Assembly: GCA_964578485.1 (NCBI GenBank)
Contig: CAZODA010000010.1
Location: forward strand, 21,804-85,803
Direction of reading: 5' to 3'
Length of the DNA: 64,000 nucleotides
From: CAZODA01 sp964578485
Lineage (GTDB): Bacteria > Bacteroidota > Bacteroidia > Bacteroidales > Marinilabiliaceae
Both the position numbers and the translations under genes were made by a program. Positions 44,263-52,800 of this stretch are shown piece after piece; position 1 is the stretch's first letter; the number at the start of each line of letters is the position of its first letter. The notes beneath the pieces were generated by a model, which saw only the letters and a list, made by a program, of their open reading frames with translations, was not told the DNA's origin and ran no database searches.

Positions 44263-46053
44263 ATGAGTGATCAGGTAACATTAAAAATAGACAATATATC
44301 TGTCAGCATAAAGCAAGGAACAACGCTCCTTGAAGCTGCACGTTCAATTAATATTCGAATCCCGACTTTATGCCACCATGAAGATTTGTGTGTGTCAGGA
44401 AATTGTAGAGTATGTGTTGTAGAACAACGAGGTGTCGATCGTTTGCTGCCTGCTTGTGCAATTCCTGCAGAAGATGGTATGGAAATTATGACCAATAGTT
44501 TAAAAGTTCGAACAGCAAGAAAACAAATCCTTGAACTCTTGGTGTCGGAACATCGCGATGAATGTACCACATGCTTTAAAAGTGGTAAATGTGAATTACA
44601 AGAACTTTCACATGAATACATTCTTGGAGAAAATGAATTTATTAATCTGGTTCCTTTAAAGAATTATACCATCGATTATTTTTCCCCTTCCATAATTAAA
44701 GATGATAGTAAGTGTATAAGGTGCCAGAGATGTATTCGTACCTGCGATCAATTACAAAATATTGGAGCATTAACTGTTTCAAATAAGGGGAGTGAAATGA
44801 AGGTTTCAACATTTTTTGAAAAGTCGATGTATGAGGTTGTCTGTACAAATTGTGGCCAGTGTGTTACTCGTTGTCCAACAGGAGCTCTTACCGAAAGAAA
44901 TTATATTGAAGAAGTGTGGAGGTCAATAAATGATGAAGATAAATATGTAGTTGTACAAACAGCACCTGCAGTACGAATAGCCCTTGGTGAAGCATTGGGT
45001 ATGGAAGCCGGATCCATAGTTACGGGGAAAATGGTGGCAGCCTTACGCAGATTAGGTTTTAATGCCGTGTTAGATACCGATTTTACAGCAGATTTAACAA
45101 TTATAGAAGAAGGCCATGAATTGTTGCATCGCCTGAAAAAAGCGCTGAAGGATAAAAATAATAAAGTAAAACTTCCTATGACTACAAGCTGTTCGCCGGG
45201 ATGGGTGAAGTATATAGAACATGTTTTTCCTGAATATCTCGCTAATGTTTCAACAGCAAAATCACCCCAACAAATGTTTGGTGCACTTGCTAAAACATTT
45301 TTTGCAACTAAGGTGAAAGTAGATCCGGCTAAGATGGTGAGCGTTTCAATTATGCCATGTACAGCAAAAAAATATGAAGCAAATCGTCCCGAAATGTATT
45401 CGAGTGGATACCAAGATGTGGACTATGTGCTTACCACCAGGGAGTTGGCTATGATGATTAAACAAGCAGGAATTGATTTTAAATCCTTGGCAGATGATAA
45501 TTATGACAGCATTATGGGCGAAAGTACAGGTGCAGCAGTAATCTTTGGTGCTACCGGTGGTGTAATGGAGGCTGCCTTGCGAACAGTTTATGAAGTAGTT
45601 ACAGGCAGGGAGATACCTTTTGACGGCCTCAATATTATGCCTGTTCGAGGAATGGAGGGAGTGAGGGAGGCAGCTATAAAAATTGAAAAAGCCTTGCCGG
45701 AGTGGGATTTCCTTGAAGGCGTTGAAGTTAAAACCTGTGTTGCCCATGGATTAGCCAATGCCAAAAAGGTGATGGAAACAGTACGTGATGGAATAGCTAA
45801 TTATCATTTTATTGAAATAATGGCTTGCCCCGGCGGATGCCTTGGAGGAGGTGGACAACCTCTACCAACTTCACCTGAAATAAGGGAAAAAAGAACAGCA
45901 TCAATTTATAAAGTTGATGCAGATATGCCAATTAGAAAATCACACGAAAATCCTGAAATTATTCAAATATACAAGGAGTTTTTGGGTGAACCCTTAGGCG
46001 AGTTGTCACATAAATTATTACATACCAGATATACTCCGCGAGAGAGATATTGA
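44263..46053 (+). CDS. hydA: HydA1: [FeFe]-hydrogenase catalytic subunit of module 1 with an altered L1 motif
   Basis: 596 aa. N-terminal [2Fe-2S] domain ('CHHEDLCVSGNCRVC'), His-Cys [4Fe-4S] site ('HRDECTTCFKSGKC'), two [4Fe-4S] clusters ('CIRCQRCIRTC', 'CTNCGQCVTRC') and the H-cluster domain. L2 is 'MPCTAKKYE' and L3 'MACPGGCLGGGGQP', both canonical. L1 reads 'TTSCSPGW': the second Cys of TSCCP is Ser (S311). Strictly aligned with CpI and CrHydA1 this is the [4Fe-4S] ligand position, next to the proton-relay Cys. A C-terminal small-subunit domain ('IRKSHENPEIIQIYKEFLGEP') is fused. Function: H2 production or uptake with HydB1/HydC1; activity may be altered. Likely the result of duplication with HydA2. 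Confidence 0.93.
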   Translation: MSDQVTLKIDNISVSIKQGTTLLEAARSINIRIPTLCHHEDLCVSGNCRVCVVEQRGVDRLLPACAIPAEDGMEIMTNSLKVRTARKQILELLVSEHRDECTTCFKSGKCELQELSHEYILGENEFINLVPLKNYTIDYFSPSIIKDDSKCIRCQRCIRTCDQLQNIGALTVSNKGSEMKVSTFFEKSMYEVVCTNCGQCVTRCPTGALTERNYIEEVWRSINDEDKYVVVQTAPAVRIALGEALGMEAGSIVTGKMVAALRRLGFNAVLDTDFTADLTIIEEGHELLHRLKKALKDKNNKVKLPMTTSCSPGWVKYIEHVFPEYLANVSTAKSPQQMFGALAKTFFATKVKVDPAKMVSVSIMPCTAKKYEANRPEMYSSGYQDVDYVLTTRELAMMIKQAGIDFKSLADDNYDSIMGESTGAAVIFGATGGVMEAALRTVYEVVTGREIPFDGLNIMPVRGMEGVREAAIKIEKALPEWDFLEGVEVKTCVAHGLANAKKVMETVRDGIANYHFIEIMACPGGCLGGGGQPLPTSPEIREKRTASIYKVDADMPIRKSHENPEIIQIYKEFLGEPLGELSHKLLHTRYTPRERY

Positions 46054-46068
46054 TAAAAAATTGAAATA

Positions 46069-46899
46069 TTAACGGCATAAGATATATGCATTTTTAACAG
46101 GATTGATACATAAAACGGGAATATGTGATTTGTTCTTAATGATCTGAAGCTCTTTGGGACCTGCTAAATAGTGCTCAATTCCGTAATGTCGGGTAGTGCT
46201 GAGAATTAATAAGCTGTTGCCATAGTCCTTCGCCAGATCAATTGCGGTATTGGCTAAATGCCCCGAAGAAGAATCGCTTTCTTGTATTTCATATTTCAAT
46301 CCGAGATCATGAAATATTTTATGCATAAAACGAATATTGGAAAGGATATTGTTATTAGCCCAGGTTTCAGTTTCCTTAGCTTTGAGAATAATAAGACGAC
46401 TGTTATTAAACCTGGCATAGTAAGAAGCCCATATAGCTGTCTCCTTATCGGTTCTGTTGTATCCGGCAGGTATAAATACAGTTTCAGGAGACCATTTATG
46501 CCGGGTTGTTTCAGGTAAAACCATATAAGGAAGCCTTAATTTGTTGGCCTTGAGAATGAAGCGAATTTCTTTGAAATGTTTTAAATTGCCCGATGGCAAA
46601 TCATTAAATAGAACGGTAATGACTTCTTCGTTATTTTGATTTTTTTCTATTACTGATTTTGTGTTGAAAGGGAAGGAATAATTTAAAAAGCGAATTTCTG
46701 ACGATTGTTTAAGTTTGTTTAATTTATTATATAAATTTTCTTGAAAGGAATTACTGCTTTCAGTATTTTCGTTCATCCAAAGAAAAGTAATTGATGCATT
46801 AAAAACTCTTGTGAGAGGAATAGCATAGCCGATAATTTTATCTACCGATGGAGTAGAAAAACAAGGCATAAGAATAGTAGTATTATGCAGAGGCTTCAT
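46069..46899 (-). CDS. Tandem universal stress protein (UspA)-like protein
   Basis: 276 aa, no signal peptide. It begins 'TTILMPCFSTPSVDKIIGYAIPLTRVFNASITFLWMNE' and ends 'DYGNSLLILSTTRHYGIEHYLAGPKELQIIKNKSHIPVLCINP', which match the first strand and last strand of UspA-type domains. The middle holds a second start-like strand ('ETVFIPAGYNRTDKETAIWASYYAR'). The two domains are degenerate and lack a clear ATP-binding GxxG(9)G. It is the only minus-strand gene in the hydrogenase island, convergent with hydA1 (15-nt gap). Its role there is unknown. Confidence 0.6.
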   Translation of the reverse strand: MKPLHNTTILMPCFSTPSVDKIIGYAIPLTRVFNASITFLWMNENTESSNSFQENLYNKLNKLKQSSEIRFLNYSFPFNTKSVIEKNQNNEEVITVLFNDLPSGNLKHFKEIRFILKANKLRLPYMVLPETTRHKWSPETVFIPAGYNRTDKETAIWASYYARFNNSRLIILKAKETETWANNNILSNIRFMHKIFHDLGLKYEIQESDSSSGHLANTAIDLAKDYGNSLLILSTTRHYGIEHYLAGPKELQIIKNKSHIPVLCINPVKNAYILCR

Positions 46900-47021
46900 A
46901 GAGTTTGTTAATACTTTGTTTAAGGATAATGTAAAAATAAAGATTTTTTAATAATTGTATGGAATATTTATATTTATTGATAAGATTGCGCATTTTTAAA
47001 ATAATTAATATATAAAATATA

Positions 47022-47273
47022 ATGAATCAGGAGCACAGAATAACCATATGCTTAGGAAGCTCTTGTTTTTCAAGAGGAAATAAACATGTTCTTGAAATTG
47101 TAAAAGATTATTTGAAAGAACATGAACTTGAACATAAAGTCTTCTTTAGTGGTGAATTGTGTACAGGCTTATGTGAAGAAGGGCCAATATTGAAGATTGA
47201 CAATCAGACTTTTAAGTCTGTTACAGGTGATAATGTTTATGAAATCTTAGACTCCTGGTTTGGTGATTCCTGA
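47022..47273 (+). CDS. Small thioredoxin-like [2Fe-2S] ferredoxin of the sensory cassette
   Basis: 83 aa. Four Cys in the spacing of NuoE-type thioredoxin-like ferredoxins: 'ICLGSSCFSRG' and 'ELCTGLCEEGPI'. It starts the run of sensory genes and is followed after 22 nt by the PAS-containing hydrogenase homologue, so it may be the electron donor to that sensor or a stand-in for the missing [2Fe-2S] domain of HydB1. Confidence 0.85.
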   Translation: MNQEHRITICLGSSCFSRGNKHVLEIVKDYLKEHELEHKVFFSGELCTGLCEEGPILKIDNQTFKSVTGDNVYEILDSWFGDS

Positions 47274-47295
47274 TTTTTTAATTTTGCAGAAAAAT

Positions 47296-49176
47296 ATGAG
47301 GCAATTAGTTGTAGTTGATAAGGAAAAATGTAATACCAGTCTGGCTTGTATTCGAATTTGCCCCGTTAAGGCAATAAAAATTGAAGATAACCATGCCACC
47401 ATTGTGGCTTCAAGATGTATAGGTTGTGGTGAATGTGTTACAGTATGTGCTCAAAATGCTATTTCATATCGCGATGAAAAAGATCTTGTAATGGACCTGC
47501 TGAAAGAAGACCTACAGGTTGCAGCCATTTGTGATCCTTCAATATCAGGAGAGTTTGTTGATATTAGCGATTACAGAAAGTTTGTTGCTATGATACGTGC
47601 ACTCGGCTTTAAATATGTTTTGGAAATGGCCTTCGGAATAGATCTACTCGCATACCGCTATCGTGATTTGCTTGAAGACTTTCATGGAAGATATTATATA
47701 CATACCGTTTGTCCTACGGTGGGAGCTTATGTGGGAAAATTTCAACCCGAACTTATAGACAATTTAGTGCAATTGGTTCCGCCATATACAGTAATGGCCA
47801 AAATTATTCGAAAAATATATGGTGAAAAAGTTAAAATTGTATATATAACAGCTTGTGTGGCAGCAAAAGATGATGCCAGAATGCATAAAAACGATGGCAA
47901 AATAGACCAAGTACTCACCTTTGTGGAATTAAGAGAGTTGTTTGCTCGGAAAAAAATTTCCGAAAATAGTGTTGAATTTAGTGATTTCGACCCTCCCCTT
48001 GGAAGGAAAGGAGGCTTATATCCTATCCGCAGAGGAATGTTGCAGGCAGTAGATATAAATCAGGAATTACTCTCTGGTGATATAATAAGTGCAAATGGAC
48101 AATATGATTTTAAAGAATCAATTTCAGAATTTAAAAGTCAATCAGGATTAAACCAACATCTTGATTTGTTTTATTGTCAGGGCTGTGTCATGGGACCCGG
48201 AATGAGCCCGGGAGGAAAGAAATTTATGAGGCGCTCAGAAGTTATCAAATATGTTAATAAACGCCTTAAAGGCTTAGACCTGGTAAATTGGCATGAACAA
48301 ATAGAAAAGTATAAAGATCTTGATTTATCAAGAACTTTTAAAGCCCAAGACAGACGACTTCCCCAGCCTCCTGATTCTGAAATCAGAAGAGTCCTGCATG
48401 AAATGGGTAAAAGCAAGGCTGAGGACCAGCTTGGTTGTGGTGCATGTGGCTATCCAAGTTGTCGTGAATTTGCAATAGCATATTGTCAGGGGCTTACCAA
48501 TTTTGAAATGTGTTACAGTTATTCCATCAATAAACTTCATACTTTTATTAATAAGGTTAATGCCACTAATGAAAAATTAAAAAAGACAAAAGAAGCATTA
48601 AAAGAAAGTGAAGAAAAAGCCAGAACGGGTGAAATTGCTGCACTTGAAGCAGCAGAAGTAACAACTATTATGCTTGATAAAATTAATGCAGGAGTTGTAA
48701 TTGTAGATGAAAAACTTAAAATAATAGAATCAAATAAGGCTTTTATTAATATGTTGGGAGATGATGCAAGATCAATTGATGATCTTATTCCGGGCCTAAA
48801 AGGTGCTGAATTGGCATCACTTATTCCATTTTACCGATTGTTTGCTTCAGTTTTACAGTCGGGCCAAGATATGCTTAATAGAGATACTCCCTTTGAGGAT
48901 TCTATTTTTAATGTTTCCGTTTTTACAATTAAAAAGCATAAAGTAGTTGGTGGAATTATGAGGGATTTGACCTCACCTAATGTTAGAAAGGAAGAGGTAA
49001 TAAATAGAGCTAAAACCGTGATTCGCGAAAATCTTGAAACTGTTCAGCAAATAGCATTTCTCCTTGGTGAAAGTGCCTCGAAAACCGAAAAAATCCTAAG
49101 CTCAATTATTGACGCGCAAAAATTAGGTAGTGATGAAAACAGCCTTACAAGGAGTAAAAATGACAAAAAGGCCTAA
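47296..49176 (+). CDS. hydS: HydS1: sensory-type [FeFe]-hydrogenase homologue with PAS domain
   Basis: 626 aa from the ATG at 47296. An in-frame GTG at 47260 would overlap the upstream gene and is less likely. Domains: two [4Fe-4S] clusters (~8-60, 'CNTSLACIRICPVKAI', 'CIGCGECVTVC'), an H-cluster domain with L1 'HTVCPTVGAYV' (relay Cys replaced by Val, ligand Cys kept), L2 'TACVAAKDDA' and L3 'YCQGCVMGPGMSPGG', a four-Cys FeS domain ('LGCGACGYPSCREFAIAYC'), a coiled coil, then a PAS domain (~460-570, 'DKINAGVVIVDEKLKIIESNKAFINMLG'). There is no histidine kinase domain, so output must pass through partners. Related HydS proteins are considered H2 sensors. It lies 21 nt before a SpoIIE phosphatase. 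Confidence 0.88.
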   Translation: MRQLVVVDKEKCNTSLACIRICPVKAIKIEDNHATIVASRCIGCGECVTVCAQNAISYRDEKDLVMDLLKEDLQVAAICDPSISGEFVDISDYRKFVAMIRALGFKYVLEMAFGIDLLAYRYRDLLEDFHGRYYIHTVCPTVGAYVGKFQPELIDNLVQLVPPYTVMAKIIRKIYGEKVKIVYITACVAAKDDARMHKNDGKIDQVLTFVELRELFARKKISENSVEFSDFDPPLGRKGGLYPIRRGMLQAVDINQELLSGDIISANGQYDFKESISEFKSQSGLNQHLDLFYCQGCVMGPGMSPGGKKFMRRSEVIKYVNKRLKGLDLVNWHEQIEKYKDLDLSRTFKAQDRRLPQPPDSEIRRVLHEMGKSKAEDQLGCGACGYPSCREFAIAYCQGLTNFEMCYSYSINKLHTFINKVNATNEKLKKTKEALKESEEKARTGEIAALEAAEVTTIMLDKINAGVVIVDEKLKIIESNKAFINMLGDDARSIDDLIPGLKGAELASLIPFYRLFASVLQSGQDMLNRDTPFEDSIFNVSVFTIKKHKVVGGIMRDLTSPNVRKEEVINRAKTVIRENLETVQQIAFLLGESASKTEKILSSIIDAQKLGSDENSLTRSKNDKKA

Positions 49177-49197
49177 TTTTTTTAATCATTTGATGTT

Positions 49198-50394
49198 ATG
49201 ATGCATTTGTCTGAAAGTCAAATATTTTTAGATGTCTTTTGCCACCAGATCAATCAGGAAGGTGAAGAGATATGCGGTGATGTTTACCTAACTAAAAGAA
49301 TTAAAGAAGAAGGCAGAACCATTGTTGTGTTGTCAGATGGCATGGGATCGGGGATTAAAGCCAATGTACTTGCTTCACTTACTGCTTCCATGGCTCTCAA
49401 TTTCACAATGGAACATAGAGAGGTAAGAAAAACTGCTGAAATTATTATGAATACCTTGCCTGTTTGTTCAGTTAGAAAGATTAGTTATTCCACTTTTACA
49501 ATAATTGATATAGAAGATGATGGCTATACTACTATCATTGAGTATGATAATCCTGATTGTGTTATTTTAAGAGGTGATGAAGAAGTGGACCCGGGATGGA
49601 ATATCGTTAAATTAGAAGATGAAAAATGCAGGGATAAAGAAATTAAAACCTGTAGCTTTAAAGCAAATAAGGAAGATAGAATACTTTTCTATACCGATGG
49701 AGTTATTCAGGCAGGAATGGGATCAAGAGCCTTTCCCTTTGGATGGGAAAGAAATGGAATGATTCAACAGGTGAGGAAAACCCTGGCTAATAACCCCTTT
49801 GTTTCATCATCAAAATTGGCAAGGAAAATAGTGAACTTTGCATCACAATATGATGGTGGAAAGCCTAAGGATGACTCCTCTTTTGGAGTTATTTATTTTA
49901 GAGAACCACGTAAATTGCTTCTTGTTTCAGGACCGCCATTTGACGATAAAAAAGACCTCGATTTTGCATTGAAAGTTCAAAGATTTTCAGGGAAAAAAAT
50001 TATTGCAGGAGGTACAACAGCAGAAATTATTGCAAGAGAACTGGCATTAAAATTTGATGCCGGTATGGAACAAACAGACCCCGAATTGCCACCGGTATCT
50101 TTTGTAGAAGGAATGAGCTTGGTTACTGAAGGCATACTTACTTTAGGCAGAGCTGCTCATATTCTTGAAAACCTTAAAAAAAATGAAGATATTGGAATCG
50201 GACCTGCTGATCTTATAGTAAAATACCTCTTAGAAAGCGATAGAATACACATTATTAACGGAACTCGCATAAATGTCGCACATCAGGATCCAAGCTTGCC
50301 GGTAGAACTTGAAATACGAAGATCGGTTGTTAAAAGAATAATAAGAATATTGGAAACAAAATTCCTAAAAGAAGTTACTGTCGAATATATATAA
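49198..50394 (+). CDS. SpoIIE/PP2C-type serine phosphatase with an extra C-terminal domain
   Basis: 398 aa. Residues 1-235 read as a SpoIIE-like PP2C domain ('VVLSDGMGSGIKANVLASLTASMAL' with the metal-binding Asp of SDGMG, 'STFTIIDIEDDGYTTIIEYDNPD', 'DRILFYTDGVIQAGMG', 'PKDDSSFGVIYFR' with the last Asp). Residues ~236-398 are an added domain of unknown family ('LLLVSGPPFDDKKDLDF', 'FSGKKIIAGGTTAEIIAREL'). It should dephosphorylate a protein substrate, probably opposing the RsbW-like kinase downstream. Placed directly after HydS1, it is the most likely output element of the sensor. Confidence 0.82.
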   Translation: MMHLSESQIFLDVFCHQINQEGEEICGDVYLTKRIKEEGRTIVVLSDGMGSGIKANVLASLTASMALNFTMEHREVRKTAEIIMNTLPVCSVRKISYSTFTIIDIEDDGYTTIIEYDNPDCVILRGDEEVDPGWNIVKLEDEKCRDKEIKTCSFKANKEDRILFYTDGVIQAGMGSRAFPFGWERNGMIQQVRKTLANNPFVSSSKLARKIVNFASQYDGGKPKDDSSFGVIYFREPRKLLLVSGPPFDDKKDLDFALKVQRFSGKKIIAGGTTAEIIARELALKFDAGMEQTDPELPPVSFVEGMSLVTEGILTLGRAAHILENLKKNEDIGIGPADLIVKYLLESDRIHIINGTRINVAHQDPSLPVELEIRRSVVKRIIRILETKFLKEVTVEYI

Positions 50395-50619
50395 TCAAAA
50401 GCAACTTTGTTAATTTTAGAAAAATTAAACTAACAAAAGTATAATTGAATAAGCCATCTACGCTCTTTTAATTTAGACTGGTTATATATTGAGGAAACTT
50501 TGTTCAAAACTCATTTGAATATTTTACCAACTTGTAGTTTACCTGTATCTTAACAGCTGAAATTTAAACTTTTGAACAGATTTGGTTAAAAGATTGGTTA
50601 TCAGTAATATATTGTTTTC

Positions 50620-50964
50620 ATGAAAATAAATTCGGTTTTGGAATTGTTGGAGGCTAAGTTAATCTGGGGGGAAGCTGATTTATATAAAGAAATATATTTT
50701 GGATTTGCCAGTGATCTTATGAGTGATGTTTTAACACTTGATTCTGAAAACATTTTGCTCCTTACAGGATTGGCGAATTTACAAGTGATGAGAACTGCGG
50801 AGATGGCCGATATTCACTGTGTTGTATTGGTGAGAGGTAAAAAAGCAACTTCCGATATGCGTGAATTGGCAAAAGAAAATAATATAGTATTGTTAGAAAC
50901 CGATTACTCTATGTTTCGTTCAGTTTCAGTTTTAAGTGAAGCCGGTTTAGAACCGGTATATTAA
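50620..50964 (+). CDS. DRTGG-domain protein 1
   Basis: 114 aa, whole length a single DRTGG-type domain ('GFASDLMSDVLTL', 'ILLLTGLANLQVMRTAEMADIHCVVLVRGKK'). The fold is an alpha/beta regulatory domain also found in phosphotransacetylase-like proteins. It follows a 225-nt gap after the phosphatase and starts a second transcription unit with the RsbW-like gene 18 nt downstream. It is paralogous to the protein at 52787-53122 (shared G-x-x-SDL-x-SDV). Confidence 0.8.
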   Translation: MKINSVLELLEAKLIWGEADLYKEIYFGFASDLMSDVLTLDSENILLLTGLANLQVMRTAEMADIHCVVLVRGKKATSDMRELAKENNIVLLETDYSMFRSVSVLSEAGLEPVY

Positions 50965-50982
50965 TAGAGAGAAAAAAACGGA

Positions 50983-51396
50983 ATGCAATTAAAATATGAA
51001 GTAGAGGGAGGAAATTTTTCCAGAGCAGGACATGCAAGTAGTGCTGTAAAGAAAATATTGAAGCAATTAAATGTTGATAATAAAATTATTAAACGAATTG
51101 TGGTTGCTATGTATGAAGGTGAGGTTAACGTAGTTGCGCATGCAAATAAAGGAGTGATTTTCGTTAATATAAATGAGCAATCAATAGAAATAACAATTGA
51201 AGATGAAGGCCCCGGAATTCCGAATATTGATAAAGCAATGCAGGCCGGATATTCAACAGCATCGGAAGCTGTACGTGAAATGGGCTTCGGTGCAGGCATG
51301 GGGCTGCCAAATATTAAAAAAAATACTGATGAATTAAATATTCAAAGTGTTGTTGGTAAGGGTACTAAAGTAAGTATGATAACAAACTTTGCTTAG
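50983..51396 (+). CDS. RsbW-like anti-sigma-factor-type serine kinase (GHKL ATPase)
   Basis: 137 aa, the length of RsbW/SpoIIAB proteins. 'RIVVAMYEGEVNVVAHANKG' (N-box region), 'IEDEGPGIPNIDKAMQAGYST' (G1) and 'MGFGAGMGLPNIKKNTDELNIQS' (G2) form the ATP-binding site. It could phosphorylate an antagonist protein whose dephosphorylation depends on the SpoIIE enzyme. No STAS-domain antagonist or sigma factor is in the window. Confidence 0.88.
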   Translation: MQLKYEVEGGNFSRAGHASSAVKKILKQLNVDNKIIKRIVVAMYEGEVNVVAHANKGVIFVNINEQSIEITIEDEGPGIPNIDKAMQAGYSTASEAVREMGFGAGMGLPNIKKNTDELNIQSVVGKGTKVSMITNFA

Positions 51397-51417
51397 CTAA
51401 TTGTTTAAAAAATCGTA

Positions 51418-52800
51418 ATGGTTAAGGGACAATTTTATCACGCATTAAAGGTAGATGAATCATTGTGTTTTGGATGTACACATTGTATGAATGTATGTCC
51501 TACCGGGGCTATTAGGATACGTAACGGTAAGGCTTCAATTCGTAAAAACTGGTGTATCGATTGTGGCGAATGTATGAAAGTCTGCCCCGTTGATGCTTTT
51601 TATGTGGAGCAAGATGATTTTGATAAAATCTATGATTTTAAATATCGTGTTGCATTGGTTTCTGCTGTTATGATAGGACAGTTTCCATCGAATATATCGG
51701 AGTCGCAAATTTTTTCTGTAATGCGCGAACTTGGCTTTACTCATGTGTTTCAAACTGAACATACAGTTGATATGGTTAATGAGCTTATGATGGAAGCATT
51801 AAATACACAAAGCGATAGACCATTGATATCATCATTCTGCCCGGCGGTTGTAAGACTTGTACAAGTTAAATTCCCTGCGCTGGTAGATCATATTATAAGA
51901 GTAAAACCACCCATAGATGCATCGGCAATTTTTTTTAGAAAAAAATTGCAGGATGAAGGAATACCTGATGATGAGATAGGAATATTTTATGTTACTCCTT
52001 GTGCTGCAAAAATTGCTGCTGTAAAATCTCCTGCTGAAGGTGCAGTTTCTCCGGTTAACGGGGTAATTAACATGGACTTTTTGTATAACAAGGTTTATAA
52101 GGGAATAAAAAGTCGAAAGGGTGATAGTGAAGGCTTCCAGCCGGCTGAAAATCTGCCCAATTTAGGACCTAAGCATATAAAATGGAGTCTTACCAATGGT
52201 GAAGCTCCATATATGAGGGGGCGTTGCCTTGCTGTTGATGAAATTCATAATGTAATTGATATTCTTGAGAAAGTTGAAAATGACGAAATTAAAAACATCG
52301 ATTTCCTTGAATTAAGGGCTTGTGACGAAAGTTGTGCAGGTGGGGTTCTTGCAGTTGGCAATCGTTTTCTTACAGTTGAAAGGTTGCTTAAAAGAGGTGA
52401 GCTATTTAAGGATATTCATGGGGTACCTGAAGATTTACAGCCTTATGAAGAATATTTGAAATCCCATTTACTGTTAAAGCCTATTGAATCGCGTTCAATG
52501 TTGAAACTTGATGAGGATACCTCAACAGCACTTAGGAAAATGCAACAGGTTAGAAAACTTATGTGTTATCTGCCCGGTATTGATTGTGGTGCCTGTGGGG
52601 CTCCCAATTGTCAGAGTTTGGCGCAGGACATAGTTCAAAGGGAAGCTCAACTTTCAAGTTGTGTGTTTATTCAAAGGACAATGGAAAAGCATAAGAAGTT
52701 GCATGGCGATCATGCAATTAGAATTATTGAAAAAATATGGGGGAAAGATAGGTTAGATAAAGATTGTAAAAAAATAGGAGCAAAGGATGAAGGTTCATGA
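51418..52800 (+). CDS. HydS2: second sensory-type [FeFe]-hydrogenase homologue, no PAS
   Basis: 460 aa. Two N-terminal [4Fe-4S] clusters ('CFGCTHCMNVCPTG', 'CIDCGECMKVCPVD'), a degenerate H-cluster domain with L1 'SSFCPAVVRLV' (relay position Phe), L2 'TPCAAKIAAV' and L3 'RACDESCAGGVLAVG', and a C-terminal four-Cys FeS domain ('IDCGACGAPNCQSLAQDIVQREAQLSSC'). No PAS. The cluster-binding cysteines are kept, but the proton path is not, which fits a sensor or electron-relay role rather than turnover. It overlaps the next gene by 14 nt. Confidence 0.87.
   Translation: MVKGQFYHALKVDESLCFGCTHCMNVCPTGAIRIRNGKASIRKNWCIDCGECMKVCPVDAFYVEQDDFDKIYDFKYRVALVSAVMIGQFPSNISESQIFSVMRELGFTHVFQTEHTVDMVNELMMEALNTQSDRPLISSFCPAVVRLVQVKFPALVDHIIRVKPPIDASAIFFRKKLQDEGIPDDEIGIFYVTPCAAKIAAVKSPAEGAVSPVNGVINMDFLYNKVYKGIKSRKGDSEGFQPAENLPNLGPKHIKWSLTNGEAPYMRGRCLAVDEIHNVIDILEKVENDEIKNIDFLELRACDESCAGGVLAVGNRFLTVERLLKRGELFKDIHGVPEDLQPYEEYLKSHLLLKPIESRSMLKLDEDTSTALRKMQQVRKLMCYLPGIDCGACGAPNCQSLAQDIVQREAQLSSCVFIQRTMEKHKKLHGDHAIRIIEKIWGKDRLDKDCKKIGAKDEGS

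Noticed and set aside
47260..47295. GTG start giving a longer HydS1
   Set aside because: The extension overlaps the ferredoxin gene and adds no conserved residues before the ferredoxin domain.
50404..50440. Imperfect hairpin (ACTTTGTTA.../...TAACAAAAGT) after the phosphatase gene
   Set aside because: The stem has mismatches and is AT-only, with no T tract, so a terminator call is not supported.
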